From contig NZ_JAGSHX010000006.1 of assembly GCF_018138715.1 (NCBI RefSeq), positions 3,720,001-3,784,000 on the forward strand: a DNA stretch of 64,000 nt. The letters run 5' to 3'. The notes beneath the pieces are model-generated. The model saw only the letters and a program-made list of their open reading frames with translations. It had not been told where the DNA came from and made no database searches. How positions within the stretch are numbered: position 1 is the stretch's first letter; each line of letters begins with the position of its first letter. Positions 1-9,705 of this stretch are shown here, piece after piece. Made by a program: the position numbers and the translations under genes. This DNA is from Streptomyces asiaticus. GTDB taxonomy: Bacteria; Actinomycetota; Actinomycetes; Streptomycetales; Streptomycetaceae.

Positions 1-645
<645 letters not shown>

Positions 646-699
646 CCTCGTAGTTTCGTATGGGGCGGCGTCGAAGTCACGTGTTGTGGGGGCGAGTGG

Positions 700-903
700 G
701 GTGGGGGCGCCTACGGTGGGGCGCCTGCGGCGGGCTTTCCCCACCCCGCCCCTTCCCGAAACTGGGGGCTCCGCCCCCAGCCCCCCGTTTTCGGGGGCTC
801 CGCCCCCGGGCCCCCGCCGGAGCTCCGCCCCGGACCCCGCTCCTCAAACGCCGGAGGGGCTGGAATTGCCCCGCCAGCGCCGGAGGGGCTGGAATTGCCC
901 CGC
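700..903. repeat. Intergenic repeat tract between purE and the dipeptidase gene
   Basis: Bases 646-920 hold no credible gene. A 15-base GC hairpin unit, GGGGGCTCCGCCCCC, occurs at 764-778 and 793-807. A perfect 25-base direct repeat beginning GCCGGAGGGGCTGGAATTG lies at 850-874 and 879-903. Such strings are common between Streptomyces genes. The tract lies just after the purE stop and could act as its transcription terminator. Confidence 0.7.
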
Positions 904-920
904 TGGGGCTTGAATACGGC

Positions 921-1445
921 TCAGTGGCCGAAGCCGAACGAACCCGACCCGTCCACCTTCGCGCGCAGACGCTTGCCCTTCTCCGTGGCCTGGGCGTTGA
1001 GTTCGTCCTGGAACTCGCGCATCCGGGCCTGGAGTCCGGCGTCGTGGGCGGCCAGGATGCGGGCGGCGAGCAGGCCCGCGTTGCGGGCGCCGCCCACGGA
1101 GACCGTGGCCACCGGAACCCCGGCGGGCATCTGGACGATCGACAGCAGGGAGTCCATGCCGTCGAGGTACTTCAGCGGTACGGGTACCCCGATGACCGGC
1201 AGCGGGGTGACGGACGCGAGCATGCCCGGGAGGTGGGCGGCGCCGCCCGCGCCGGCGATGATCGCCTTGAGGCCGCGGTCCGCCGCGTTCTCGCCGTAGG
1301 CGACCATCTCGCGCGGCATGCGGTGTGCCGAGACGACATCCACCTCGTAGGGGACCTCGAACTCGTCGAGGGCCTTGGCCGCTTCTTCCATGACGGGCCA
1401 GTCGGAGTCGGAGCCCATGACGATGCCGATCACAGGAGCGCTCAT
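921..1445 (-). CDS. purE: N5-carboxyaminoimidazole ribonucleotide mutase PurE
   Basis: PurE converts N5-CAIR to CAIR in de novo purine synthesis. The 174-residue length and the N-terminal signature [14 protein letters not shown], followed by SAHRMPREM and [11 protein letters not shown], are those of class I PurE; SDSDW and AHR form the nucleotide site. I start at the ATG at 1445 and not at upstream in-frame codons, because PurE proteins begin just before this glycine-rich motif. The ATG overlaps the purK stop as ATGA (1442-1445), which indicates translational coupling and that PurK and PurE are made together as a two-step pathway. Confidence 0.97.
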   Translation of the reverse strand: MSAPVIGIVMGSDSDWPVMEEAAKALDEFEVPYEVDVVSAHRMPREMVAYGENAADRGLKAIIAGAGGAAHLPGMLASVTPLPVIGVPVPLKYLDGMDSLLSIVQMPAGVPVATVSVGGARNAGLLAARILAAHDAGLQARMREFQDELNAQATEKGKRLRAKVDGSGSFGFGH

Positions 1446-2581
1446 TCGGTGATGGTCCCTCGGAGGTAGTCGGCGGCGTGGCGGCCGCGCTCGCGGACGT
1501 CGGCCAGGTCGTCGCCATAGGTGTTGACGTGGCCGACCTTGCGCCCGGGCTTCACGTCCTTGCCGTACATATGGATCTTGAGCGCCGGGTCGCGGGCCAT
1601 GCAGTGCAGATACGCCGCGTACATGTCGGGGAAGTCGCCGCCGAGCACATTGGTCATCACCGTCCACCGCGCGCGCGGGCGCGGGTCGCCCAGCGGGAGG
1701 TCGAGCACCGCCCGTACGTGGTTGGCGAACTGGGAGGTGACGGCGCCGTCCTGGGTCCAGTGGCCGGAGTTGTGGGGGCGCATGGCCAGCTCGTTGACCA
1801 GCAGCCGGCCGTCGCGGGTCTCGAAGAGCTCGACCGCGAGATGGCCGACCACCCCGAGCTCGGCGGCGATCTTCAGCGCCATCTCCTGCGCCTGGCCGGA
1901 CAACTCCTCGGAGAGGCCGGGGGCCGGGGCGATCACGGTGTCACAGACCCCGTTCACCTGGATCGACTCCACGACGGGGTAGGCGACGGCCTGACCGTGC
2001 GGGGACCGTACGACATTGGCGGCGAGCTCGCGGGCGAAGTCGACCATCTCCTCGGCGAGGACGGGCACGCCCGCGCGGAACGGCTCGGCCGCCTCCGCCG
2101 CGCCGCGGACGACCCAGACGCCCTTGCCGTCGTAGCCGCCGCGCACCGTCTTGAGGACGACCGGAAAGCCGTCGCCCTCGTCCGCGAATCGCGCCACGTC
2201 CTCGGGGTCGGCCACGATGCGGTGGCAGGGGCACGGCACACCGGCCGTACGCAGCCGCTCGCGCATCACACCCTTGTCCTGGGCGTGCAGCAGCGCCTCG
2301 ACTCCGGGGCGGATGACCACGCCGTCCGCTTCCAGCGCGCGCAGATGCTCGGCCGGGACATGCTCGTGGTCGAAGGTGACCACATCACAGCCCTGTGCGA
2401 AAGCACGAAGCGTGTCCAGGTCGCGGTAGTCGCCGATGACGACATCGCTGACCACCTGGGCCGCCGAGTCCTGGGGGGTGTCACTGAGCAGCTTGAACCT
2501 GATGCCGAGGGGGATGCCCGCCTCATGGGTCATACGGGCGAGCTGGCCGCCGCCGACCATGCCGACTACCGGGAATGTCAC
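1442..2581 (-). CDS. purK: N5-carboxyaminoimidazole ribonucleotide synthase PurK
   Basis: PurK is an ATP-grasp enzyme that makes N5-CAIR from AIR, ATP and bicarbonate. The protein starts [17 protein letters not shown], with the PurK N-terminal nucleotide loop, followed by [10 protein letters not shown], the ATP-grasp strand [16 protein letters not shown] and the metal-binding [17 protein letters not shown]. At 379 residues it has the usual length. I chose the GTG at 2581; the frame runs open further upstream, but that stretch is the divergent promoter region. A purine-rich Shine-Dalgarno stretch (GGAGGGGGA) lies upstream. It is coupled to purE by a 4-base overlap. Confidence 0.96.
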   Translation of the reverse strand: MTFPVVGMVGGGQLARMTHEAGIPLGIRFKLLSDTPQDSAAQVVSDVVIGDYRDLDTLRAFAQGCDVVTFDHEHVPAEHLRALEADGVVIRPGVEALLHAQDKGVMRERLRTAGVPCPCHRIVADPEDVARFADEGDGFPVVLKTVRGGYDGKGVWVVRGAAEAAEPFRAGVPVLAEEMVDFARELAANVVRSPHGQAVAYPVVESIQVNGVCDTVIAPAPGLSEELSGQAQEMALKIAAELGVVGHLAVELFETRDGRLLVNELAMRPHNSGHWTQDGAVTSQFANHVRAVLDLPLGDPRPRARWTVMTNVLGGDFPDMYAAYLHCMARDPALKIHMYGKDVKPGRKVGHVNTYGDDLADVRERGRHAADYLRGTITE

Positions 2582-2743
2582 CCTCCCAGGGTAACTTCCC
2601 CCTCCGACCGGCCCTGACCTGCGTTGGAGGAACCTCCAGACAATCCGCCGGGCCCAGCCTCGCGGCCTGAAGGGCGCGAGGCGCGGCTGCTGGTTAGCAT
2701 GGGGTGATTGACAACGCCGACGGGACGGGGCTGAACGATCACC
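2582..2743. promoter_or_regulatory. Divergent purK / gtrA-like promoter region
   Basis: These 162 bases separate two divergent genes. A perfect 14-base palindrome TGGAGGAACCTCCA lies at 2625-2638 and could be an operator or a small hairpin. A sequence resembling a -10 box, TAGCAT, lies at 2695-2700, about 43 bases before the ATG at 2744; no good -35 box is visible. Promoter assignment is tentative. Confidence 0.35.
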
Positions 2744-3271
2744 ATGAGTGAACGGAGCACACTCGGTGGGCTGCGTGCCCGGATGGGGCAACTGACCCGC
2801 GAGATCGCGAAGTTCGGGGTGGTCGGCGGTGCCGGCGTCTTCGTCAATCTCGCGGTGTTCAACCTGGTGCGCGGGGTCACCGAACTCCCCGTGGTGCGGG
2901 CCAGCATCGTGGCCACGGTGGTCGCCACCGGCTTCAACTACGTGGGATACCGGTACTTCACCTACCGGGATCGCGACAAGCAGGGCCGCACCAAGGAACT
3001 CAGCCTCTTTCTGCTGTTCAGCGCCATCGGCCTGATCATCGAGAACGGTGTGCTCTACACCGCCACCTACGGCTTCGGGTGGGACAGCTCACTCCAGAGC
3101 AATATGTTCAAGTTCCTCGGCATCGGCCTGGGCACCCTCTTCCGCTTCTGGTCCTACCGGACCTGGGTGTTCCGGACGCTGCCCGCGCGGGAGGCCGTCG
3201 AGCACGCGGAGGCTTTCCTGTCCGAGGCGCCGCCCGCCCAGGCCACCCGGAAGCAGCCGGTCCGCAAGTAG
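2744..3271 (+). CDS. GtrA-like membrane protein
   Basis: This 175-residue protein has the GtrA/DPMS family signature: an N-terminal FGVVGGAGVFVNLAVFNL helix, a second helix containing VATVVATGFNYVGYRYFTY, and two further helices ending with FKFLGIGLGTLFRFWSYR. GtrA proteins are four-helix membrane proteins thought to help move lipid-linked sugars or to anchor glycosyltransferases in cell-wall polysaccharide assembly. No glycosyltransferase is adjacent, so the partner is unknown. The gene is convergent with the sensor kinase gene, 22 bases away. Confidence 0.9.
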   Translation: MSERSTLGGLRARMGQLTREIAKFGVVGGAGVFVNLAVFNLVRGVTELPVVRASIVATVVATGFNYVGYRYFTYRDRDKQGRTKELSLFLLFSAIGLIIENGVLYTATYGFGWDSSLQSNMFKFLGIGLGTLFRFWSYRTWVFRTLPAREAVEHAEAFLSEAPPAQATRKQPVRK

Positions 3272-3293
3272 CCCAGCGGCACGGCGGGGCCGC

Positions 3294-4544
3294 TCAGGAG
3301 ACCGAGGGGTCCTCGGCCTCCCGGCTGAGGAAGAGTGCGAACACCGGCGGATGCTGCTGGAGCAGCTCCAGCCGCCCGCCGTCCGCCTCCGCCAGGTCCC
3401 GCGCCACGGCGAGCCCCAGCCCCGTGGAGTTGCGCCCGCTGACCGTGCGCTCGAAGACCCGCGCCCCCAGGTCAGGCGACACCCCGGGCCCCTCGTCCGA
3501 GACCTCCACCACGGCCTGGTTGCCGGTGACGCGGGTACGCAGCGCGACCGTGCCGTCACCGTGCATCAGCGAGTTCTCGATCAGCGTGGCCAGCACCTGG
3601 GCGACCGCGCCCGGGGTGCCCACCGCGCGCAGCCCCTTCTTGCCCGAGCGCACGATGGCGCGGCCCTCGCTGCGCGAGGCCGGGCGCCACTCCTCGATCT
3701 GCTGCTTGACGACCTCGTCCAGGTCGAAGGCGACCGCGGAGCCGCTGCGCGGATCGCGCGAATTGGTCAGCAGCCGCTGAACGACATCGGTGAGCCGCTC
3801 CACCTGGCCCAACGCGATCGTCGCCTCCTCCTTGACCGTCTCCGGGTCGTCGGTGAGCGTGATCTCCTCCAGCCGCATCGACAGCGCGGTCAGCGGCGTA
3901 CGGAGCTGATGGGAGGCGTCGGCGGCCAGCCGCCGCTCGGCGGTGAGCATCCGGGCGATGCGCTCGGCGCTCGCATCCAGGACGTCGGCGACCCGGTCCA
4001 GCTCTGGCACCCCGTAGCGCCGGTGGCGCGGCCGGGGGTCCCCGGAGCCCAGCCGCTCGGCGGTCTCCGCGAGATCGGTGAGCGGGGCGGAGAGCCGGTG
4101 CGCCTGGCGTACGGCGAGGGCCACCGCGGCGAGCACGGCGAGCAGCGCCACCGCCAGGATGATCAGCATGGTGCGGCCGATCTCCCGGCTCACCGTGGAG
4201 CGGGACGCCTCGACCCGTACGACCTCGCCCTGCTCCCCCGGCTCCTCGGCGGAGATGACACTGCCCGCGGGGCGCTTGCCGATCTCCACCGTGCGGTGGT
4301 CGGGCATCCTGATCACGGCGTAGCGCCCGGGCTCGATCTGCTCGCGCAGCACCTTGGGGGTGACCCCCTCGCCGCCCAGCAGCCTGCTGTCGACGATGCT
4401 GACCAGGCGCACGGCGTCGGAGCTCACGCTCTCCTGGGCGCTGTTCTCGATGGTCCGGGTCTCGACGATGACCAGCGAAAGACCGAAGACCGCGATGACG
4501 ACGAGCACCACGGCCAGGGTGGAGTTGATCAAGCGACGGCGCAT
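3294..4544 (-). CDS. Two-component sensor histidine kinase
   Basis: This membrane sensor kinase of 416 residues has a first membrane helix at about residues 5-27, an extracytoplasmic sensor region to about 120, a second helix at about 124-145, and then a HAMP domain. The dimerisation box contains ASHQLRTPLTAL with the phosphorylated His at about 212. The ATP-binding domain has the N-box LIENSLMHG and G-boxes DEGPGV and GLGLAVA. It lies 22 bases downstream of the response-regulator gene on the same strand, so the two form an operon. The input signal cannot be told from the sequence. Confidence 0.95.
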   Translation of the reverse strand: MRRRLINSTLAVVLVVIAVFGLSLVIVETRTIENSAQESVSSDAVRLVSIVDSRLLGGEGVTPKVLREQIEPGRYAVIRMPDHRTVEIGKRPAGSVISAEEPGEQGEVVRVEASRSTVSREIGRTMLIILAVALLAVLAAVALAVRQAHRLSAPLTDLAETAERLGSGDPRPRHRRYGVPELDRVADVLDASAERIARMLTAERRLAADASHQLRTPLTALSMRLEEITLTDDPETVKEEATIALGQVERLTDVVQRLLTNSRDPRSGSAVAFDLDEVVKQQIEEWRPASRSEGRAIVRSGKKGLRAVGTPGAVAQVLATLIENSLMHGDGTVALRTRVTGNQAVVEVSDEGPGVSPDLGARVFERTVSGRNSTGLGLAVARDLAEADGGRLELLQQHPPVFALFLSREAEDPSVS

Positions 4545-4566
4545 TGCCCTACCGTGTCAGCTCTGG

Positions 4567-5247
4567 TCAGCTTTTCTCGAATCTGAAGCCGACACCGCGG
4601 ACGGTGGCGATATAGCGGGGATTGGCCGCATCGTCACCGAGCTTCTTGCGCAGCCAGGAGATGTGCATGTCGAGGGTCTTGGTGGAGGACCACCAGGTGG
4701 TGTCCCACACCTCGCGCATCAGCTGATCGCGGGTGACCACCCGCCCGGCGTCCCGCACCAGGACCCGCAGCAGATCGAACTCCTTGGCGGTCAGCTGGAG
4801 CTCCTCGTCGCCCATCCAGGCGCGGTGCGACTCGACGTCGATCCGCACCCCGTGGGTGGCCGGCTGCTGTTGCTGCGTCTCGACCGCGCCGCGCCGCAGC
4901 AGTGCCCGGACCCGGGCGAGCAGTTCGGCGAGCCGGAACGGCTTGGTCACGTAGTCGTCGGCGCCGGCGTCCAGGCCGACCACCGTGTCCACCTCGTCCG
5001 CGCGGGCCGTGAGCACCAGCACCGGAAAGCCATGGCCCTCCGTACGGAGCCGACGGCAGACCTCGAGCCCGTCCATCCCGGGCAGGCCGAGGTCGAGGAC
5101 GATCAGATCGACGCCTCCTTGCAGACCGGCGTCGAGCGCGGTGGGTCCGTCCTCACGCACCTCGACCTCGTACCCCTCGCGGCGCAGGGCGCGGGCGAGC
5201 GGCTCCGAGATGGATGCGTCATCCTCGGCGAGCAGTACTCGGGTCAT
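4567..5247 (-). CDS. OmpR/PhoB-family response regulator
   Basis: The protein has 226 residues. The receiver domain has the acidic pocket LLAEDD, the phospho-acceptor Asp52 in LIVLDLGLPGMDG, the conserved Thr in VLTARAD and the Lys in YVTKPF. The winged-helix DNA-binding domain contains LTAKEFDLLRVLVRD and IATVRGVGFRFE. An upstream in-frame extension to 5472 is rejected because receiver domains begin at MTRVLLAEDD, so the start is the ATG at 5247. It is the partner of the kinase encoded immediately downstream and may control the divergent peptide transporter across the 326-base intergenic region, although the sequence does not prove this. Confidence 0.95.
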   Translation of the reverse strand: MTRVLLAEDDASISEPLARALRREGYEVEVREDGPTALDAGLQGGVDLIVLDLGLPGMDGLEVCRRLRTEGHGFPVLVLTARADEVDTVVGLDAGADDYVTKPFRLAELLARVRALLRRGAVETQQQQPATHGVRIDVESHRAWMGDEELQLTAKEFDLLRVLVRDAGRVVTRDQLMREVWDTTWWSSTKTLDMHISWLRKKLGDDAANPRYIATVRGVGFRFEKS

Positions 5248-5573
5248 GGGGGTGATGGTAGTCCGCTGAGATCGGAGCACGGGGCGCGTACGGCGCGACG
5301 GACGGAGCACGGACGGTTGCACACCTCCCCGTGAGCTATCTCTCACCGTCCCCAAAGGTGTCAAGAACGTGTCGTATGGTGAAACAACGTCTGTAGCACT
5401 CCTCCGGGACCTTTGGTGGCGACGACGCACCCAAAGGTCTCTGTCATGTCCGGAGCGGGACGGGGTCGGCACAACCGGCCCGGCCGCGCCCGGCCGCTCA
5501 GTCGCTCAGCCATCCCCCCCACAGGGCGCTGGCCCCGCCTGGCAGCGCTCCCTGAGCACGCAAGGAAACCACC
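5248..5573. promoter_or_regulatory. Divergent response regulator / POT transporter intergenic region
   Basis: This stretch has no credible coding sequence. It contains the promoters for two divergent genes. The stretch around 5340-5395 is the least GC-rich part and the best place for promoter elements. A short Shine-Dalgarno sequence, AAGGAAA, precedes the ATG at 5574. No clear response-regulator direct repeat could be assigned by eye. Confidence 0.4.
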
Positions 5574-7100
5574 ATGGCGTCCAGCCTGACGAAGGGCGCC
5601 ACCGCGCAGGGGACCCCTGCCGGCGGCAAAACCTTCTTCGGCCACCCCCGCGGCCTGGCCACTCTCTTCATGATCGAGATGTGGGAGCGATTCAGCTTCT
5701 ACGGTATGCGGGCCCTGCTCGTGGTCTATCTGATCTCCGGTGGCCCCGACGCCAAGGACGGCGGGCAGGGCGGCGGACTCGGGATGACCGAGGGCAACGC
5801 GGTGGCCATCTACTCGGTGTACCTGGCCATGGTCTATCTGCTGGCCATGCCGGGCGGCTGGTTCGGCGACCGGGTCTGGGGTCCGCGCAAGACGGTGGTG
5901 ATCGCGTCCGGCATCGTGATGGCCGGGCATCTGGCGCTCTCCGTCCCCGGCCAGGCGACCTTCTTCGCCGGACTCGGCCTGGTGGCACTCGGCTCCGGTC
6001 TGATCAAGGCCAATATCTCCACGATGGTGGGCCAGCTCTACGACGGTCCGCAGGACCCGCGCCGGGACGGCGGCTTCACCATCTTCTACATCGGCATCAA
6101 CCTCGGGGCCTTCGCCGCCCCCCTGGTGATCGGCACCGTCGGCCAGTCGTACAACTGGCACCTGGGCTTCGCGCTCGCCGCCCTCGGCATGGCGCTGGGC
6201 CTGGTCCAGTTCCTGATCGGCACCCGCCACCTGAGCGCGGAGAGCAGCGTCGTCCCCACCCCGCTGGCCGCCGAGGAGCGCCGCTCCTGGCTGCGCAAGG
6301 CGATGATCTGGCTGATCGTGGCCGCGGTCTTCTACACCGGCGTGGTGCTGAGCGGCAGCTGGACCCTCAACTGGGTCCTGATCCCGATCACCATCCTCGG
6401 CCTGATCATCCCGACCGGGGTGCTGATCCGGATCAAGCGCGACCGGGAGCTCTCGGCGGTCGAGCAGACCAAGGTGAGCGGGTACATCTGGTTCTTCGTG
6501 GCCGCCGCCGTGTTCTGGATGATCTACGACCAGGGCGGTTCGACGATGTCGGCCTTCGCCGACTCCAAGACCGCGGACACGGTCTTCGGGCTGCACTTCC
6601 CGTCCTCGTGGTTCCAGTCCGTCAACCCGCTGATGATCATGGCGCTGGCGCCGGTCTTCGCCTGGCTGTGGCTGTGGCTGGCGCGGCGTGACCGGGAGCC
6701 GAACACCACGCTGAAGTTCGCGATGGCCCTGGTCCTGGTCGGTGCCTCGTTCTTCGTCTTCGTCGTGCCGATGGGGATGGCCGGGGACGGGACCAAGGTC
6801 AGCCCGCTGTGGCTGGTGTCGATCTACATGATCCAGACGATGGGTGAGCTGTGCCTGTCGCCGGTCGGCCTGTCGGTGACCACCAAGATGGCGCCGGCGA
6901 AGTACGCCAGCCAGATGATGGGCGTGTGGTTCCTGGCCGTGACCGCGGGCGACTGTGTCACGGGCCTGCTGTCCATCGCCGGGGTCGATCTGAGCGGGGG
7001 CGGGGTGATCGCGCTGGAGGCGACGATGGCGGCGCTCGCGGGCTTCGCGGTCTTCATGTACCGGAAGAAGGTCGTGGCGTTGATGGCCGACGTCCACTGA
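5574..7100 (+). CDS. POT/PTR2-family proton-dependent peptide transporter
   Basis: This 508-residue integral membrane protein takes up di- and tripeptides with protons. The family signature is present at the N-terminus as EMWERFSFYGMRALLVVYL, which includes the E-x-x-E-R-F proton-coupling motif, followed by GGWFGDRVWG in the loop between helices 2 and 3 and by FTIFYIGINLGAF in helix 5. The C-terminal half contains QTMGELCLSPVGLSVT. The number of hydrophobic segments fits 12-14 helices. It starts at the ATG at 5574. It is monocistronic, with a tandem repeat and a strong terminator right after the stop. Confidence 0.95.
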   Translation: MASSLTKGATAQGTPAGGKTFFGHPRGLATLFMIEMWERFSFYGMRALLVVYLISGGPDAKDGGQGGGLGMTEGNAVAIYSVYLAMVYLLAMPGGWFGDRVWGPRKTVVIASGIVMAGHLALSVPGQATFFAGLGLVALGSGLIKANISTMVGQLYDGPQDPRRDGGFTIFYIGINLGAFAAPLVIGTVGQSYNWHLGFALAALGMALGLVQFLIGTRHLSAESSVVPTPLAAEERRSWLRKAMIWLIVAAVFYTGVVLSGSWTLNWVLIPITILGLIIPTGVLIRIKRDRELSAVEQTKVSGYIWFFVAAAVFWMIYDQGGSTMSAFADSKTADTVFGLHFPSSWFQSVNPLMIMALAPVFAWLWLWLARRDREPNTTLKFAMALVLVGASFFVFVVPMGMAGDGTKVSPLWLVSIYMIQTMGELCLSPVGLSVTTKMAPAKYASQMMGVWFLAVTAGDCVTGLLSIAGVDLSGGGVIALEATMAALAGFAVFMYRKKVVALMADVH

Positions 7101-7132
7101 CGTCCGTAAGGACGTCCACTGACGTCAGTAAG
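7089..7132. repeat. 22-base tandem duplication across the transporter stop codon
   Basis: Two tandem 22-base units beginning GACGTCCACTGACGTC lie at 7089-7110 and 7111-7132 and differ at one base. The first unit contains the stop codon of the peptide transporter gene; the second is noncoding. It looks like a local slippage duplication. Confidence 0.85.
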
Positions 7133-7143
7133 AGGCTCACGAG

Positions 7144-7175
7144 GGGCCCGGCGCGGGGAGATCCGCGCCGGGCCC
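7144..7175 (+). terminator. Rho-independent terminator after the POT transporter gene
   Basis: A perfect 13-base stem, GGGCCCGGCGCGG paired with CCGCGCCGGGCCC, encloses a 6-base loop, followed by TTCG and little else. It has no U-tract, as usual in Streptomyces. It also lies after the end of the convergent surface-protein operon and may serve both strands. Confidence 0.8.
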
Positions 7176-7211
7176 TTCGCCATTCGTGTGGGCTTTCGTA
7201 TGGGCCGGTGT

Positions 7212-8630
7212 TCAGCGGGTGGTGCCGCGCAGCTTGCGCCACGGGGTGAGGGTGAAGATGGCGCCGCCGAGCAGCACGGTGGTACCGGCGATCAGGGCGA
7301 GCGCCTTCAGCCCGCCGTGGTCACTGGCACCGGTGTCGGCGAGTCCGCCGCTGGTGGACGAACCGCCGCTGCTGCCCGAACCGCCGCCGCCGGAGGTGGA
7401 GCCACCGGAGCCGCTGCCGCCGCCGGTCGAGTCACCGCCGGTGGTGCCGCCGGGCTGGCCGGTGGTGTCCAGTTCCAGCGAGGCGCCGGGGTCCTTGGAC
7501 GGGGTGCAGGTGGTGGTCGTACCGAGCGCCTTGACCGTCAGCACCCCGGGGGTGAGCGTCGACTTGCCGCTCGCACCCGGTTTGTAGGTGCCGGTGAGGT
7601 CGGGGATCTCGATCGGATCGCCGGACTTGATGGGCCCCTTGTTGGTCGGCCCCGCCACGGCGACGGTGCCCTTGTCCGCACCGCCGACCTTGACGGCCAT
7701 CGACGGCTTGACCGAATTGGCGGGGATGTCGGCCGGGCTGTCCATCACGGACTTGCCGAACTTCACGGTCAGCTCGAAGTTCCCACCGCTCTTGGTGGCG
7801 TTGATCTGCACCGGGGAGGTCGCGTTCTTGTCGCCGATGGGGGTCTTGCAGGCGTAGGCGACCTGAACCTCCTTGCCGGTGTACGAACCGCCACCGCCGC
7901 CCCCGCCACCGGTGGTGCCGCTCGTGGTGCCACTGGTCGTTCCGCTCGTGGTACCGCTGGTGCTGCCACTGGTCGTTCCGCTCGTGGTACCGCTGGTCGT
8001 ACCACTGGTGGTGCCGCTCGTGGTACCACTGGTCGTCCCGCTCGTGGTACCACTCGTCGTACCGCTCGTCGTACCGCCCGGGCCGCTGCCGCCGTCCGTC
8101 ACTTTGATGGTCGCGGCGGCCTTCACGTCCTCCTTCGCCGAGCACTTGGTGTCCGTGGACAGCGGCTTGCTGACATTGATGTTGTAGCCGCCGGGCGTCA
8201 GCGTCACCTCTCCCGCCTTGGTGAGCTTGAGCTTCCCCTTCATGTCGGAGAGCTTCATCTCACCGCCCTTGGGGATCGCCGGGTTCTCCCGCGGCCCCTC
8301 CATGGCCAGTTCGCCGGTCTGCGCGCCGCCCACCGTGACGGTGCCGGTCGGCAGCACGGTGTTGGCCTCCAGGTCGAGGATGGGCGGGTTCTTGGAGGCG
8401 GCCTGCACCGTCTTCCACACCACCTCGACCTCGTCCCCGACCTTGGCCGTCTCCGGTGCCGTCACGGCCACGGTCGTGGTGCCCTCCACCGGGGGCAGTC
8501 CGGAGATGGGGGGCGGTAAGCACTCGGTCTTGTACGAGACGTCGGCGCCCTCCGCGCTGCCCGCGCCGAGCAGCACGCCCGCACCGCCGAGCAGCAGCGC
8601 GACGGCGGCCGCACTCACTCTTGGTCGCAT
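7212..8630 (-). CDS. Secreted two-domain surface protein with Thr-rich linker and LAxTG-type anchor
   Basis: This 472-residue protein has a signal peptide (residues 1-29), a first Cys-containing domain starting VSYKTEC, a linker of about 14 units of Thr-Thr-Ser-Gly, and a second domain starting VQVAYACKTPIGDK and ending ALGTTTTCTP. The second domain is clearly homologous to the single domain of the protein encoded at 10763-11539; the first is more divergent. After a Ser/Gly-rich stalk the C-terminus reads LADTG, then a hydrophobic helix, then WRKLRGTTR. This is the arrangement of sortase substrates, and Streptomyces class E sortases recognise LAxTG. Residue 38 is encoded by TTA (8517-8519), predicting dependence on bldA. 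It is last in a four-gene operon, starting one base after the preceding stop. Function is unknown; cell-wall display is inferred. Confidence 0.85.
   Translation of the reverse strand: MRPRVSAAAVALLLGGAGVLLGAGSAEGADVSYKTECLPPPISGLPPVEGTTTVAVTAPETAKVGDEVEVVWKTVQAASKNPPILDLEANTVLPTGTVTVGGAQTGELAMEGPRENPAIPKGGEMKLSDMKGKLKLTKAGEVTLTPGGYNINVSKPLSTDTKCSAKEDVKAAATIKVTDGGSGPGGTTSGTTSGTTSGTTSGTTSGTTSGTTSGTTSGTTSGSTSGTTSGTTSGTTSGTTGGGGGGGGSYTGKEVQVAYACKTPIGDKNATSPVQINATKSGGNFELTVKFGKSVMDSPADIPANSVKPSMAVKVGGADKGTVAVAGPTNKGPIKSGDPIEIPDLTGTYKPGASGKSTLTPGVLTVKALGTTTTCTPSKDPGASLELDTTGQPGGTTGGDSTGGGSGSGGSTSGGGGSGSSGGSSTSGGLADTGASDHGGLKALALIAGTTVLLGGAIFTLTPWRKLRGTTR
7908..8079. repeat. 12-base repeat array encoding the Thr-Thr-Ser-Gly linker
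   Basis: About 14 degenerate 12-base units, typified by CTCGTGGTACCG on the + strand, encode Thr-Thr-Ser-Gly on the minus strand (one unit is Ser-Thr-Ser-Gly). The repeat separates the two globular domains. Such arrays often vary in copy number, and Thr-rich linkers may be O-mannosylated in actinobacteria. Confidence 0.9.
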
Positions 8631-8631
8631 C

Positions 8632-9705
8632 TCACGTGGTTCCTTTCGGGGTCGGTCGGTTCTCCTCGGTCGGTGCGGAAATCTGGTGGCGCGGCCGAGC
8701 CTCCGGCGCGGTGTCCGGGGTGAACCAGGGCAGCGCCGGCGGTGCGCCGTCCGCCGCGGCCGGTCCGGACGGCGGCGACGAGGGCGGGAACGGGGGCGGT
8801 GGCGGTGGCGGCGCGGTCCGGGCCGTACGGGGCCGTACCTTGTCCACGACGGCCATGCCGATCCGGAAGACCGTCGCCGAGACCACCACGCACAGCAGGA
8901 CCCAGAAGAGCGTGACGCCCCAGGGCCGTCCCACCGCCCACGGCTGTTCGACGAGCAGCTTGTGGCCGTAGCGCAGTGAGACCAGATAGTCGCCATGGGC
9001 CCCGGCGGACAGTTCGACGTCCAGCTTGACCTGCGCCTTCTTCCCCGGCTTGATGGTCCCCCGCCAGCGCTGCTCCTCCCAGGACGGGGCGAAGACGCCG
9101 TGCGAGCTGCCCACCTCGAAGACCGGGTCGCGGGCCGGGGTCGAGCCGAGATTGCCGACGGTGACCACGAGCTTTCGCCTCGGCGGTGCGCCGAACCAGG
9201 TCAGCACCCCGCTGGAGCCGTCGAGCCGGGCCGAGAGCACGCTCAGCCGCTCGCCCCCGGTCCGCTGCTTCGGCAGCGGCGCGACCGGGTGTCCGGCGAC
9301 CTTGAACGCCACGTCCGCGGCGGCGGCTTCGCCGGTGACGGTCGCTATATGGATGACACAGGGGCAGGGTTTGGGCGGCTCGGACACCGGCAGCTTCTTG
9401 GTGAAGGTGCCGTCCTTGCCGACGGTGACCGCCCTGCCGGCGCCGTTGGCGCACGCATTGGTGCCGCCGATCATGTTCTGCCCGCAGATGAGCAGGGTGA
9501 GCAGGGCGCGCGGCCGCCAGTGGGCGCCGGTCACGGTGACCGTGCCGCCCGTGCCCGCCTCGGCCTTGGAGACCTTGGCGGTCGGGCCCTCGGCCGCCGC
9601 GGCGCCGCCCGTAAGGGGCGCGCCGAGGGTGAGGAGGACCAGGGCGAGCACGGTGAGCACGGCGGAGGGCCGGACCGGGGTGCCTGGGTGTCGGCGTGCG
9701 TTCAC
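8632..9705 (-). CDS. Membrane-anchored surface protein with proline-rich cytoplasmic tail
   Basis: I do not recognise this 357-residue protein. It has an Arg-rich N-terminus, a signal sequence (about residues 15-38), and a beta-rich extracellular domain with TVTVTGAHWRPRALLTLLIC and four cysteines (in LLICGQNM, TNACANG and KPCPCV). A second beta domain with LVVTVGNLGSTPARDP resembles CARDB-like adhesion modules. It then has one membrane helix (about 268-290), and a cytoplasmic tail with a run of eight prolines. It starts at the GTG at 9705, which overlaps the previous stop as GTGA. Its place in the operon suggests that it is a membrane partner of the surface proteins. Confidence 0.8.
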   Translation of the reverse strand: MNARRHPGTPVRPSAVLTVLALVLLTLGAPLTGGAAAAEGPTAKVSKAEAGTGGTVTVTGAHWRPRALLTLLICGQNMIGGTNACANGAGRAVTVGKDGTFTKKLPVSEPPKPCPCVIHIATVTGEAAAADVAFKVAGHPVAPLPKQRTGGERLSVLSARLDGSSGVLTWFGAPPRRKLVVTVGNLGSTPARDPVFEVGSSHGVFAPSWEEQRWRGTIKPGKKAQVKLDVELSAGAHGDYLVSLRYGHKLLVEQPWAVGRPWGVTLFWVLLCVVVSATVFRIGMAVVDKVRPRTARTAPPPPPPPFPPSSPPSGPAAADGAPPALPWFTPDTAPEARPRHQISAPTEENRPTPKGTT

